Source: an uncultured Desulfuromonadales bacterium (lineage in GTDB: Bacteria > Desulfobacterota > Desulfuromonadia > Geobacterales > Pseudopelobacteraceae). From it: a stretch of DNA of 64,000 bases. The notes under the pieces are model-generated. The model searched no databases. It was not told the origin of the DNA and saw only the letters and a list, made by a program, of their open reading frames with translations. The position numbers were made by a program, and so were the translations under genes. The DNA lies in assembly GCA_903868145.1 (NCBI GenBank), contig CAIPTY010000087.1, positions 1 through 64,000 of the forward strand. Reading direction: 5' to 3'. Shown one piece after another: positions 8,086 to 15,569 of the stretch (position 1 is its first letter; every line of letters begins with the position of its first letter).

Positions 8086-9042
8086 ATGAACGCACCAGCT
8101 CAAATCATTCCCATCAACCCCGCAGCATCATCCCTCACTCACCACGCCGTCAACATCAGTGAACTGAAGGCCCAGGTAAACCTGATCCAGTACGTCATGC
8201 GTGACGTCATGAAATCAGGCGAGCACTACGGCACCATTCCCGGCTGCGGAGACAAAGCTGTTCTCCTCAAACCGGGCGCCGAAAAGCTCATGCTTACCTT
8301 CAGACTGGCAAACGACGTGGATGTGGAAACCATCGACCTGCATCTCGGCCATCGCGAGTATCGCATCAAGGTGACGCTCTACTCACCGGCAGGCCAGCGT
8401 CTCGGTACAGGTGTCGGTTCATGTTCGACTATGGAAAGCAAGTATCGTTTCCGTGTCGGGCCAGTTGAACTGACGAATAAGCCGGTACCGAGGGAGTACT
8501 GGGATCTTCGCAAGGAGAACCCGGCATTGGCTCAGGAGATCATTGGTGGACGCGGCTTCAGCGCAAAAAAGGATGACAGCGGCAACTGGAAAATCGCCAG
8601 GCAGGGAGAAAAGGTGGAGCACGATAATCCGGCAGATTTTTATAACACGTGTCTCAAGATGGCTAAGAAACGCGGCTTGGTAGATGCAGTACTCACCTCG
8701 ACCGCCGCCTCGGACATATTCACCCAGGACATCGAGGAAGATCCTGACCTTTACGGACAGACGGAACACAACGGAGGAAACAGTGCCGGCAACACCAGCA
8801 CTACTTCCGGTAATTCGCAGTCTGCCAGACCGGACAGCACCCCATCATCACACGGAGCCGAACCAGTTTCGACTTCCGAGATCATCGGGTATCTGACGGC
8901 TAAGGGAATCAGGATGGAACTCTCCGCAGATGAATCGGAGATATCAGCCTTCCCGGACTTCAACGACACCTCAGCCCGCCAATGGTTGAAAGACCACGGC
9001 TTCAAATGGGACGGCAAAGGCAAATGCTGGCAGTACCGGTAG
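8086..9042 (+). CDS. Phage/plasmid-type DNA recombination protein, possibly ssDNA annealing
   Basis: A 318-residue cytoplasmic protein of a type common on phages and conjugative elements. The core (about 25-215) has the motifs KSGEHYGTIPG, LLKPGAEKLMLTF and YNTCLKMAKKRGLVDAVL followed by ASDIFTQDIEE. I recall these from uncharacterised proteins near ssb and exonuclease genes, in the place where RecT/Rad52-like annealing proteins usually lie. A serine/asparagine-rich linker (about 226-260) joins a small C-terminal domain (about 262-318) ending in HGFKWDGKGKCWQYR. Placement between ssb and a Cas4-like nuclease supports a role in homologous recombination, as in the bet/exo/ssb set of SXT-type elements. 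The annealing function is inferred, not shown. Confidence 0.55.
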   Translation: MNAPAQIIPINPAASSLTHHAVNISELKAQVNLIQYVMRDVMKSGEHYGTIPGCGDKAVLLKPGAEKLMLTFRLANDVDVETIDLHLGHREYRIKVTLYSPAGQRLGTGVGSCSTMESKYRFRVGPVELTNKPVPREYWDLRKENPALAQEIIGGRGFSAKKDDSGNWKIARQGEKVEHDNPADFYNTCLKMAKKRGLVDAVLTSTAASDIFTQDIEEDPDLYGQTEHNGGNSAGNTSTTSGNSQSARPDSTPSSHGAEPVSTSEIIGYLTAKGIRMELSADESEISAFPDFNDTSARQWLKDHGFKWDGKGKCWQYR

Positions 9043-9072
9043 CGCCTGACGTTCCAGACTGAACCTCACTAA

Positions 9073-9166
9073 CAACCTACCTCTGCAGGGAGACAACGAC
9101 TTTCTCCCTACCGGGGGTGTCTTGTCTCCTCTGTCGAGTACAACCCACAGAAAAGGAGACAAGAAC
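9073..9166 (+). promoter_or_regulatory. Leader 3: A/B/C switch-like RNA
   Basis: A is GGGAGACAA (9088-9096), B is TTGTCTCC (9122-9129) and C is GGAGACAA (9155-9162), which covers the ribosome site. B matches both A and C over 8 bases without mismatch, so the two pairings exclude each other. A CTCCCTACCGGGGG hairpin lies between A and B, and TCTGT ... ACAGA between B and C. Confidence 0.65.
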
Positions 9167-9334
9167 ATGAATACTCAGATCATCAAACACGTAACTATCA
9201 AAGGCTATCAGGTGCCGGTCTATGCTCCCACCAAGAAGGAATTCCAGGTCAGCATCAACGTCACCCGGATCATTACCGGCGTCATCTTCGGCTCGCTGCT
9301 TACCGCAGTCGGAGCAATACCATTTCTGATCTGA
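9167..9334 (+). CDS. Small single-pass membrane protein
   Basis: A 55-residue protein starting at ATG 9167 behind AAAAGGAGACAAGAAC; the ribosome site and leader decide this start over an upstream in-frame codon. The first 30 residues are soluble (MNTQIIKHVTIKGYQVPVY) and the last about 22 form one hydrophobic helix (TRIITGVIFGSLLTAVGAIP). I do not recognise a family. It is the first gene of a unit with the Cas4-like nuclease 12 bases downstream, which is an odd partner for a membrane peptide. It might be mainly a leader cistron for the nuclease. Confidence 0.6.
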   Translation: MNTQIIKHVTIKGYQVPVYAPTKKEFQVSINVTRIITGVIFGSLLTAVGAIPFLI

Positions 9335-9346
9335 AAGGAGATAGCC

Positions 9347-10321
9347 ATGAGCAAACTCGCTGCATTTCTGGGACGGGCTATTCCGACCCATCAAAAGAAA
9401 CAATCATCACATCTTGGTGACCGAACTGTGTATGTCGGAGCCTCCGATATCGCCGGTTGTCCGCGTAAAGCGGCTCTTGGCAAACAGTCCCCGGAACATC
9501 ATGACATCACGACACTCCTGCGCTTTTCCCGTGGCCACGCTGCACAAGCCATGTATGCCGAGTTCTTCAAAACTGGCGGTGCCGTCTTCAATGAAGAAGT
9601 CGAAGTGAAGCATCCGCAGTTCCCAGAGATCAGGTGTCATATCGACTTCCTGTTCTATGCGAACCGACAGACCAAGCGGCTGCATATTGTGGAGTTGAAG
9701 TCAACCGACGGCATCCCTGATGAACCTTACGCATCCTGGGTGGATCAGCTGCATGTCCAGATGGGCCTGCTGCAACTCACCCTCGATCCTGAAGTGGAAA
9801 TCGGCGGATCGATCCTGGTGGTAGACCTCAATGCGGGAACATACCGGGAATTCAACAGCTATGCGCCTAACAAGCTGGTGTTCAATCAGCTAATGGAAAA
9901 AGGTCAGCACATCCTTGCAGCAACACGAGGCGAGTGTGCACCTCGAACTGAGCCGGGCGTACTCTGCGGCTACTGTCCGTTTCGTACCGGTTGTCCTTCC
10001 CATGACATCGGCCTGAATCTCCCCCGGGAGATTTTGGAAGCCGGCAGAAAATACCTGGTGCTGAATGAACAGAAAAAAGCTCTCGAATCACGTTTGGACA
10101 TTCTGAAGAATGACATCCTCACCTTTGCGGATGGCGCATTCAAAGGTGCGTCGGATGGAATACTGATCAACGTCACCTCAGTGGCGGAGTCGGTAATGAT
10201 CGACAGCAGCAAACTCAAGAGAAACTACCCTGACATCTATGACCAGGTCACGAAGCCGAAAGCCGGTTTCGTCAAACTCGAAATCAAACCATTCATACCG
10301 CCCGTAGCACAAGCGGCCTGA
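9347..10321 (+). CDS. Cas4/AddB-like Fe-S PD-(D/E)XK exonuclease
   Basis: A 324-residue nuclease of the RecB/Cas4 superfamily. The catalytic core shows HIDF (D100) and VELKS (E117, K119). Four cysteines are placed as in Cas4 and AddB for a 4Fe-4S cluster: C38 in DIAGCPRKAAL, then C207, C210 and C216 in LCGYCPFRTGC. The C-terminal 100 residues (about 225-324) add a helical extension with a lysine-rich end. There are no cas1/cas2 genes or repeats nearby, so a CRISPR role is unlikely. Next to SSB and the probable annealing protein it most likely resects DNA ends for recombination, as lambda Exo or AddB do. Translated in one unit with the 55-residue membrane protein. Confidence 0.8.
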   Translation: MSKLAAFLGRAIPTHQKKQSSHLGDRTVYVGASDIAGCPRKAALGKQSPEHHDITTLLRFSRGHAAQAMYAEFFKTGGAVFNEEVEVKHPQFPEIRCHIDFLFYANRQTKRLHIVELKSTDGIPDEPYASWVDQLHVQMGLLQLTLDPEVEIGGSILVVDLNAGTYREFNSYAPNKLVFNQLMEKGQHILAATRGECAPRTEPGVLCGYCPFRTGCPSHDIGLNLPREILEAGRKYLVLNEQKKALESRLDILKNDILTFADGAFKGASDGILINVTSVAESVMIDSSKLKRNYPDIYDQVTKPKAGFVKLEIKPFIPPVAQAA

Positions 10322-10405
10322 ACCAACCCCACCAGGGGGCATCACGCTCCCCATGGGAAATCTCCATTCATGGAGGCGTGTTGCCCCCAGAAAAGGAGAT
10401 TACCG
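10322..10405 (+). promoter_or_regulatory. Leader 4: variant hairpin leader masking the ribosome site
   Basis: GGGGGCATCACGC (10335-10347) pairs with GCGTGTTGCCCCC (10376-10388) with one mismatch and encloses a perfect CTCCAT-TC-ATGGAG hairpin (10362-10375). The segment AAATCTCC (10358-10365) can instead pair with GGAGATT (10395-10401), the ribosome site. The topology differs from the other leaders but the logic (sequestered versus free site) is the same. Confidence 0.55.
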
Positions 10406-10609
10406 ATGAAAACCTACCGCACCGGTACGTTACCGCCTGACCTCAAGTCCTTTACCCGCGAGAACAGATTCGAAGATCTGAAGGAGGCTCTTCAGACCAT
10501 AGCGTCGCTGATCCTCATAGCTGCAATGCTCTTCGTGTTCATGTTTGTCGCTGCAGCTCCACCGGAGCCCCAGGTTTATCCGAAAGGCTGGGAGGAGGTG
10601 CGGGGATGA
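10406..10609 (+). CDS. Small single-pass membrane protein
   Basis: A 67-residue protein starting at ATG 10406 after AAAAGGAGATTACCG. A soluble, charged N-terminal half (about 1-33, rich in K, R, E) is followed by one membrane helix (about 34-54, SLILIAAMLFVFMFVAAA) and a short proline-rich tail. No family recognised. Like the 55-residue gene upstream, it is the first cistron behind a structured leader and overlaps the next gene by 4 bases, so translation of the two is coupled. Confidence 0.6.
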   Translation: MKTYRTGTLPPDLKSFTRENRFEDLKEALQTIASLILIAAMLFVFMFVAAAPPEPQVYPKGWEEVRG

Positions 10610-10875
10610 ATGGACCGGTCAACATTATCTGCTCGGGAGATGAAATACATCTTCCTGATATCGCCATGGAAGAGGTCAACCTGTCACTGCATGGGGCAAA
10701 CCGCTTCCTGGAGCGCGATATTCCGCTGGAGGCTGTCGAAGGTGTCCGTCACCTTCTGCCGCTCCTCAACGATAAGCCACTAAAGTTCAGGTACAAAGGG
10801 GTGCAGGTCGTTGCCCGACTGGTCAACGGTTCGCCCAGGATCATCACTGCCTGGAAAGTACCTCCCGCAGCATAG
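10606..10875 (+). CDS. Small protein, weakly DUF4258-like
   Basis: An 89-residue protein whose start overlaps the stop of the upstream membrane protein (ATGA). The pattern LHGANRFLERDIPLEAVEGV, then strands around KFRYKGVQVVARLV and RIITAWKV, recalls the small alpha/beta fold of DUF4258 or RelE-like proteins, where an H..R..ER..P...V helix is followed by a sheet. The resemblance is weak and there is no partner antitoxin, so I do not call it a toxin. No signal peptide or membrane helix. Confidence 0.55.
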   Translation: MNGPVNIICSGDEIHLPDIAMEEVNLSLHGANRFLERDIPLEAVEGVRHLLPLLNDKPLKFRYKGVQVVARLVNGSPRIITAWKVPPAA

Positions 10876-10884
10876 CAATCACAC

Positions 10885-10915
10885 GGCAGCACACTGCCAT
10901 CACAAGGAGGCCATC
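10885..10915 (+). promoter_or_regulatory. Short hairpin before the TSCPD gene
   Basis: GGCAG-CACA-CTGCC (10885-10898) lies 4 bases before the ACAAGGAGG ribosome site. It is much shorter than the A/B/C leaders and has no upstream copy of the ribosome-site sequence, so it may be a degenerate or separate element. Confidence 0.4.
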
Positions 10916-11317
10916 ATGAGCCCGAAAATACCACGGCCCAAGGCTGTCACCGGTTTCACCATCGAACGCCGGTCGTCATGCGGCAAGATCTACACCACGG
11001 TAACACTCACCCCGGGCACCGCTGTTCCCATGGAAATATTCGTGCGCTTCGGCAAAGCCGGAGGGTGCGGTTCCGCCATGGCTGACGGCATTGCCCGGTT
11101 GGTCTCGTACGGTCTCCGTTCGGGACTGGAAGCAACCGATGCCGTAAAAGCATTGAGCGGTATCGGCTGTCATCTGGGGAGCAATACCTGTCTCAACTGC
11201 GTTGCCGAATCAATCCGTCTGGTACTCGCACATCTTGAAACCGGACGAGACCTGAACGACCTGATTGAGGAAGCGGCTCTGGCTGAAGCAAATGCCAGCT
11301 CTCACGAATTTGACTGA
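10916..11317 (+). CDS. Free-standing TSCPD-domain protein
   Basis: A 133-residue protein corresponding to the small C-terminal TSCPD domain of class II (B12-dependent) ribonucleotide reductases, without the catalytic barrel. The characteristic stretches are SSCGKIYTTVTL, FVRFGKAGGCGSAMADGIARL, LRSGLEATDAVKALSGIGC and a closing NTCLNCVAESI, giving six cysteines that could bind zinc. In reductases this region is thought to help redox exchange or regulation. Stand-alone copies occur but have no settled role. On a mobile element with many DNA enzymes it might bind nucleotides or tune the host reductase (speculative). The start at ATG 10916 follows CAAGGAGG. Confidence 0.75.
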   Translation: MSPKIPRPKAVTGFTIERRSSCGKIYTTVTLTPGTAVPMEIFVRFGKAGGCGSAMADGIARLVSYGLRSGLEATDAVKALSGIGCHLGSNTCLNCVAESIRLVLAHLETGRDLNDLIEEAALAEANASSHEFD

Positions 11318-11331
11318 TACACATTATCCAT

Positions 11332-11415
11332 CGACACCTGGCAGGGAGAGCATGACATCCCTGCGGGGGAGTCTGTCTCCCTGTCCGGTTACCACACACT
11401 GCACAGGAGGCAGAC
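11332..11415 (+). promoter_or_regulatory. Leader 5: A/B/C switch-like RNA before the CobS-like operon
   Basis: A is CAGGGAGA (11342-11349), perfectly complementary to TCTCCCTG inside B (TCTGTCTCCCTG, 11372-11383). C is GGAGGCAGA (11406-11414), which pairs with TCTGTCTCC of B with a single G-U pair. C contains the ribosome site for the ATG at 11416. Confidence 0.65.
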
Positions 11416-12357
11416 ATGAACTACGAAATCAGAAGCACGTTCAATATTGACGCGCCGAAATCAGTTACCATCAAGGGGAGAACACCGGGAAATCCGGCGG
11501 TTCCCCAACAGGACATCCAGTACATTTTCCGGCAGTCAACCCTGTCGGATCTGTTCACCTGGTATCTCCTCGGCGAACGCTCGCTTTATCTCACCGGCCC
11601 GACCGGCTGCGGCAAATCCTCCGTCATCATCGAGGTGGCCGCCCGGCTCAACATCCCCCTCTGGAATGTTGTCGCCCACTCCCGGCTGGAAACACCGGAA
11701 CTGATCGGCGGCTACCGGCTCAATGCCGGCGGCGGTATGGATTTCGTGCATGGGCCGCTCATCATTGCCATGAAGGAAGGTGGCTGGTTTCTGATCGATG
11801 AAATTGATCTGCTCGATCCTTCCACTGCTGCGGGATTGAACGGTATTGCCGAAGGCCGCCCCATCACCATTCCGGAAACGGGAGAAGTGGTAGCGGCTCA
11901 TCCGGACTTCCGTTTCATCGCCACCGCCAACTCCAACGGAGCCGGTGACGCCACAGGTCTCTACCAGGGGATACTGCGGCAAAATCTGGCTTTTCTCGAC
12001 CGTTTCTACATGATCGAGGTCGGTTATCCCGACCCGGACATCGAAAAGAAAATCCTGACCGAAGTGGCGCCATCTGTCGGTAGCGACATCAGAGACCGCA
12101 TGGTAGCCATCGCAAACGAGATCAGAGCCCTGTTTGTCAAAGGGGAGACTGAAGTCACCCTCTCGACCCGCACCTTGACCCGGTGGGCACGAATCACCGC
12201 CTTCCAGGGACGGGCCGCGGCAAGTCAGGGCATGTCCAACGGCGAAACACTGACCAAGGCCTTCGACCGGGCACTCGGCTTCCGGGCTGAACCCGATACC
12301 CGCAACGCCCTGCACGCAGTATTGCAGCGCCACTTCGGGGACCGGAGGTCGCCATGA
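11416..12357 (+). CDS. CobS/MoxR-like AAA+ ATPase
   Basis: A 313-residue AAA+ ATPase of the MoxR/CobS branch. Walker A is GPTGCGKSS at about 61-69, Walker B is FLIDEIDLL near 126-134, and the family insert VAHSRLETPELIGGYRL lies between. ATANSNG (sensor 1) and STRTLTRWAR (sensor 2 region) follow. Such ATPases work with VWA partners as chelatases or remodelling chaperones; here the VWA partner is the gene starting at 13757. No cobalamin genes are nearby, so it is not a cobaltochelatase. SXT/R391-type elements carry a similar cobS-like gene beside their recombination genes, matching this layout. The four-gene unit is tightly spaced behind one leader. Confidence 0.85.
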   Translation: MNYEIRSTFNIDAPKSVTIKGRTPGNPAVPQQDIQYIFRQSTLSDLFTWYLLGERSLYLTGPTGCGKSSVIIEVAARLNIPLWNVVAHSRLETPELIGGYRLNAGGGMDFVHGPLIIAMKEGGWFLIDEIDLLDPSTAAGLNGIAEGRPITIPETGEVVAAHPDFRFIATANSNGAGDATGLYQGILRQNLAFLDRFYMIEVGYPDPDIEKKILTEVAPSVGSDIRDRMVAIANEIRALFVKGETEVTLSTRTLTRWARITAFQGRAAASQGMSNGETLTKAFDRALGFRAEPDTRNALHAVLQRHFGDRRSP

Positions 12358-12761
12358 CCCGCTACAGGAGCATCAAATCATCACTTGATCTGCATCTGCT
12401 GGACCGGGTCAGGAATCACGACAAGGTTTATCACCTGGCGGTATTCGAACGGGACGACGGCTGTTATGACGTCCTGTACCGCTATGGCCGTCGCGGCTCG
12501 ACATTGCGCCTCGGCATCCTGAAAGGTGGGGAAAATCTCCGTGATTATCAGACCGCCAGCAGACTCATGAACCGAAAGGAAGCGGAACAGGTCAGAGGCG
12601 ACGGTTATCAGTATGCCGACGGCATTACTCCCGGCGTCTGGAATGACCTGCTTGCCGCATCCACCCCCACACAAAATATCCAACAGCCACCCGCATCACC
12701 TGAACCAGAGGCTCCCTCACCGGCAATTGGCGGTAACGGACCGAAGTCATGGTTCTGGTAA
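12354..12761 (+). CDS. WGR-like domain protein with C-terminal WFW tail
   Basis: A 135-residue protein overlapping the ATPase gene by 4 bases. Residues about 20-90 show the WGR-domain pattern: KVYHLAVFERDDGCYDVLYR, then YGRRGST in the place of the W-G-R turn, and a helix containing MNRKEAEQVRGDGYQ. WGR domains bind nucleic-acid ends or protein partners. A proline-rich linker (about 103-128) leads to the tip PKSWFW. The next gene product also ends in WFW after a proline-rich linker, which suggests a common docking peptide for the AAA+ or VWA protein. The identification as WGR is by eye. Confidence 0.65.
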   Translation: MTRYRSIKSSLDLHLLDRVRNHDKVYHLAVFERDDGCYDVLYRYGRRGSTLRLGILKGGENLRDYQTASRLMNRKEAEQVRGDGYQYADGITPGVWNDLLAASTPTQNIQQPPASPEPEAPSPAIGGNGPKSWFW

Positions 12762-12790
12762 CTAACTACAGACCTACGAAAGGAGACATC

Positions 12791-13747
12791 ATGAACAACT
12801 CTACTATCAGCAAAGTACTCCAGGGCCTGGTCCTGGTTCATCTCAGCTTCTCCGTATGGTCCGGCAAGAAGAAACTCCGGCCGGAAGATTTGAAGGGTGC
12901 GAATCTGCCACCCGACAAACTCGCCTCTCTCGGGTCCAAGCGCATTTTTGATCCTGATGCCCTCAAGGTGTTCGCCACCCTGAAGCGTCAGGCTGAACGC
13001 GCCTGCGAAGAGGTGGGAGTCAGATTCCTTGGCGGCTATGCCATTCCCGATGAAAAACTGACTCCCCTTATGGAGAAGATGGAACAGGTCGAACAGAGCT
13101 TTGCCACGGCAAAGACCAACTTTCTGTCGGCATACGACGACAATCTCAAGGACTGGCTCGCTGAAGCCGGTGAGTGGTCTGAGATCGTCGCCCGTGCCGT
13201 TGAACCTGCCAACCGTGTCGCAGAACGGCTCTCCTGCGGCTTCACCGCCTTCAAGGTGGAAGCACCCGGAGAAACTGCTTCAGCGGTACAACCTCTGGAA
13301 CGTCAGGTTGACAGTCTCGCGGATCAACTGATCCACGAGATCGGCGCCCTGGCAAAATCAACCTGGGAGGAATCGTACCGGGGACGAACTTCCGTGACCC
13401 GGAAGGCTCTTCGCCCCCTGAAGGCGATCCTCGACAAACTATCAAGTCTGACTTTCGTTGGCCCTGACAAAATCAGCGGCCTCGTTGCCAACGTACATGC
13501 GGCGCTCGCCACCGTACCCAGATCCGGGCCGGTCACCGGGGCAACCCTGATGGGCCTGGTCGGAGTATTGTGCGAGCTGTCCGACATTGCCGGTTTCATC
13601 ACGACCGAGGAACGGGAAGAGATGCTGCAACCGCTCCCCGAACCTGAAGTCGAACCGGTACTATCTGCACCTCTTCCACCAAAGACCGTAACCATCATGC
13701 CACAGCCGGTACAGCAGATTGAAGCGCCGGCTGTCTGGTTCTGGTAA
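12791..13747 (+). CDS. DUF3150-like protein with C-terminal WFW tail
   Basis: A 318-residue, largely helical protein of the type usually annotated DUF3150 and found with CobS/CobT-like pairs on mobile elements. It opens with LQGLVLVHLSFSVWSGKKKL, typical of the family, followed by long helices (about 55-290) that could form a rod or coiled coil. A proline-rich segment (about 285-312) ends in EAPAVWFW, the same last three residues as its upstream neighbour. The start at ATG 12791 follows AAAGGAGACATC. Probably a scaffold or adaptor in the AAA+/VWA machine; the biochemical role is unknown. Confidence 0.75.
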   Translation: MNNSTISKVLQGLVLVHLSFSVWSGKKKLRPEDLKGANLPPDKLASLGSKRIFDPDALKVFATLKRQAERACEEVGVRFLGGYAIPDEKLTPLMEKMEQVEQSFATAKTNFLSAYDDNLKDWLAEAGEWSEIVARAVEPANRVAERLSCGFTAFKVEAPGETASAVQPLERQVDSLADQLIHEIGALAKSTWEESYRGRTSVTRKALRPLKAILDKLSSLTFVGPDKISGLVANVHAALATVPRSGPVTGATLMGLVGVLCELSDIAGFITTEEREEMLQPLPEPEVEPVLSAPLPPKTVTIMPQPVQQIEAPAVWFW

Positions 13748-13756
13748 GGAGTCGCC

Positions 13757-15484
13757 ATGAAAACACGACCTCTTGCCCTGATCGCCAAAGTCCTTGGCCG
13801 GAAATACGATGTCACCGTAACCATTGCCGGACAGGTTGCCTGCACCAGCGGGAAGGAAATCACTATCCCGGTCGTGTCAGGCCACCATGCTGAAGCGCTT
13901 GCCCATGGCTATATTGATCATGAAGCGGCGCATGTCCGGTATACCGATTTTTCCGTTCGTCTTACGAACGATTTCGCGGGGGATCTGCTCAACATCCTGG
14001 AGGATGTGAGAATTGAACTGGCAATCGGCCTGGAATATCCCGGCTGTATCGCCAATCTCCGCGAGCTGACCCGTCTTCTGGTCGAACAGGAAGGCGTGTT
14101 CAGACCAGACCCGTCCCATCCATCCCAAAGCATTCTCGCCTGGGTCATGGCCGTGATCTACATGGCAGTACTTGGTCATGACTCGTTGCGGCAAACCAGA
14201 GACAGCGCCGAACCATTGGTCCGGCAGGCTCTGGGGAGAAACTTCGATCAGGCATTGTTGCTATTGGATCGGGTCGGGGCACTTACATCGACCCGAGAAG
14301 CAGCGGCGCTCCGGGATGAACTGATGAAGCTCATCCGCGACTCCGCACACCAACAACCGAAAAACGGGCAACCCCGGCCTTCCCAAAGTCAATCCGGCAG
14401 TCACGGAGATAAAAACGACGGGACAGGCAGCGATCATTCCCGGCAACAGAATGGAACTGGAAGTAACGGTAGTCAAAAGGCACAGAACGGGGAAAAGCAG
14501 CAAATTTCCTCACAGCCTGCCGGGTCCGGACAGGATACATCATCCGGGCACTCTTCACAGGGGCAATCCGGGATATCTGATTCACCTTCCCTTGAATCTG
14601 CCCGCCAGGCAATAGCGGAAGCTTTGTCCGGCAAGAATGTCGGCTCATACGGAAACGTAGGTGAAAAACTGGCCGAACTGCTCTGTCAGAACTCTACCGA
14701 AAGTTCATTCAACGGGACAGCCGCAGCAGCACCACGGCTGCCAACTGCCCAACCACTGAACCAAACCGGCGGATACGATGATCTTTCCGCGCTTCGTGTC
14801 CACACGGCAGCCTTGCGAGCCCGGCTTCAGGGGCTTGTCCAGGCATCGAAACAGAAACGATCCACCCCGGTCAGCATAGGGCACCGACTGGATTCCCGTG
14901 TACTGACCCGTCTTCGTATCTGCGATACTCGGGTTTTTACCAGGAAAGAGGAAAAACGGGCAGTCAATACGGCTGTCTGCATGCTTCTGGACAGTTCCGG
15001 CAGCATGGGCAACACCACCATCCTCAACAAGATGGGCATCGCCTCCCGCGCCTGTTTCGTGGCGGCAGAGGCGCTCTTCTCCATTCCCGGTGTCCGTACG
15101 GCAATTGCTACCTTCAAGGGGCATGACAATCACGTCTTCCCCATGGTCAACTTCGGGGAAAAACCGGATCACAGCAGATTCAACATTACCGGTTCCGGTG
15201 GCACCAGACTCGGCCATGCCCTTTGGTGGGCGTGGGGCGAGCTCTGTATGCGCCGGGAAACACGCAAGATCTGTATCGCCTTCTCCGATGGCGACACCGG
15301 CGATGGCCCTGTAACTCAAGCCGCTATCAAGCGGATGAGGGAAGCGGGAATCGAGGTGATCGGGATTGGTATTCAGGACAACAGCATCAAGCAATACCTG
15401 CCCGACAACCATCGGATCATCAAGAACCTTGATCAGTTCACCCCGGCGCTGCTGGAACTGTTGCGGGAAAAACTGGTCGCATAA
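13757..15484 (+). CDS. CobT-like VWA protein with HExxH metallopeptidase-like domain
   Basis: A 575-residue protein joining two parts. The N-terminal part (about 1-190) has HEAAH (H55, E56, H59) followed by ILEDVRIE about 20 residues later, the spacing of a gluzincin-type zinc site. A long low-complexity linker rich in S, G, Q and N (about 197-275) separates it from a C-terminal von Willebrand A domain. That domain has an intact metal-dependent adhesion site: DSSGS near 411, the TGSGGTRLG threonine, and FSDGD. In CobT-type proteins the VWA domain works with the AAA+ subunit encoded at 11416. Together with WGR- and DUF3150-like proteins this may be an ATP-driven remodelling or proteolytic machine on DNA. 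Catalytic peptidase activity is inference. Confidence 0.8.
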   Translation: MKTRPLALIAKVLGRKYDVTVTIAGQVACTSGKEITIPVVSGHHAEALAHGYIDHEAAHVRYTDFSVRLTNDFAGDLLNILEDVRIELAIGLEYPGCIANLRELTRLLVEQEGVFRPDPSHPSQSILAWVMAVIYMAVLGHDSLRQTRDSAEPLVRQALGRNFDQALLLLDRVGALTSTREAAALRDELMKLIRDSAHQQPKNGQPRPSQSQSGSHGDKNDGTGSDHSRQQNGTGSNGSQKAQNGEKQQISSQPAGSGQDTSSGHSSQGQSGISDSPSLESARQAIAEALSGKNVGSYGNVGEKLAELLCQNSTESSFNGTAAAAPRLPTAQPLNQTGGYDDLSALRVHTAALRARLQGLVQASKQKRSTPVSIGHRLDSRVLTRLRICDTRVFTRKEEKRAVNTAVCMLLDSSGSMGNTTILNKMGIASRACFVAAEALFSIPGVRTAIATFKGHDNHVFPMVNFGEKPDHSRFNITGSGGTRLGHALWWAWGELCMRRETRKICIAFSDGDTGDGPVTQAAIKRMREAGIEVIGIGIQDNSIKQYLPDNHRIIKNLDQFTPALLELLREKLVA

Positions 15485-15496
15485 CACTTACAACTG

Positions 15497-15569
15497 CCAA
15501 CCCGTCGGGGATGCGGATATTCCCCGTCAGGGGGATATCCACCTTCTCCACGAGACAAGGAGGACATCA
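15497..15569 (+). promoter_or_regulatory. Leader 6: A/B/C switch-like RNA
   Basis: CCCG-T-CGGGG starts the element. GGATATTCCCC (15515-15525) pairs with GGGGGATATCC (15530-15540) around a GTCA loop. The 3' arm GATATCC can also pair with GGACATC (15562-15568, one mismatch) next to the AAGGAGG ribosome site. This is a weaker case than the other leaders. Confidence 0.5.

Noticed and set aside
9347-10321. Cas4-like gene as a sign of a CRISPR-Cas locus
   Set aside because: No cas1, cas2, effector genes or repeat arrays are seen; SSB and an annealing-type protein are the neighbours.
10606-10875. The 89-residue protein as a RelE-type toxin
   Set aside because: Only a weak DUF4258/RelE-like pattern, no adjacent antitoxin, and placement within a co-translated unit behind a membrane protein.
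11416-15484. CobS and CobT as genuine cobalt chelatase subunits
   Set aside because: No cobN or other cobalamin genes occur, the partners are WGR- and DUF3150-like, and the location is a recombination block of a mobile element.
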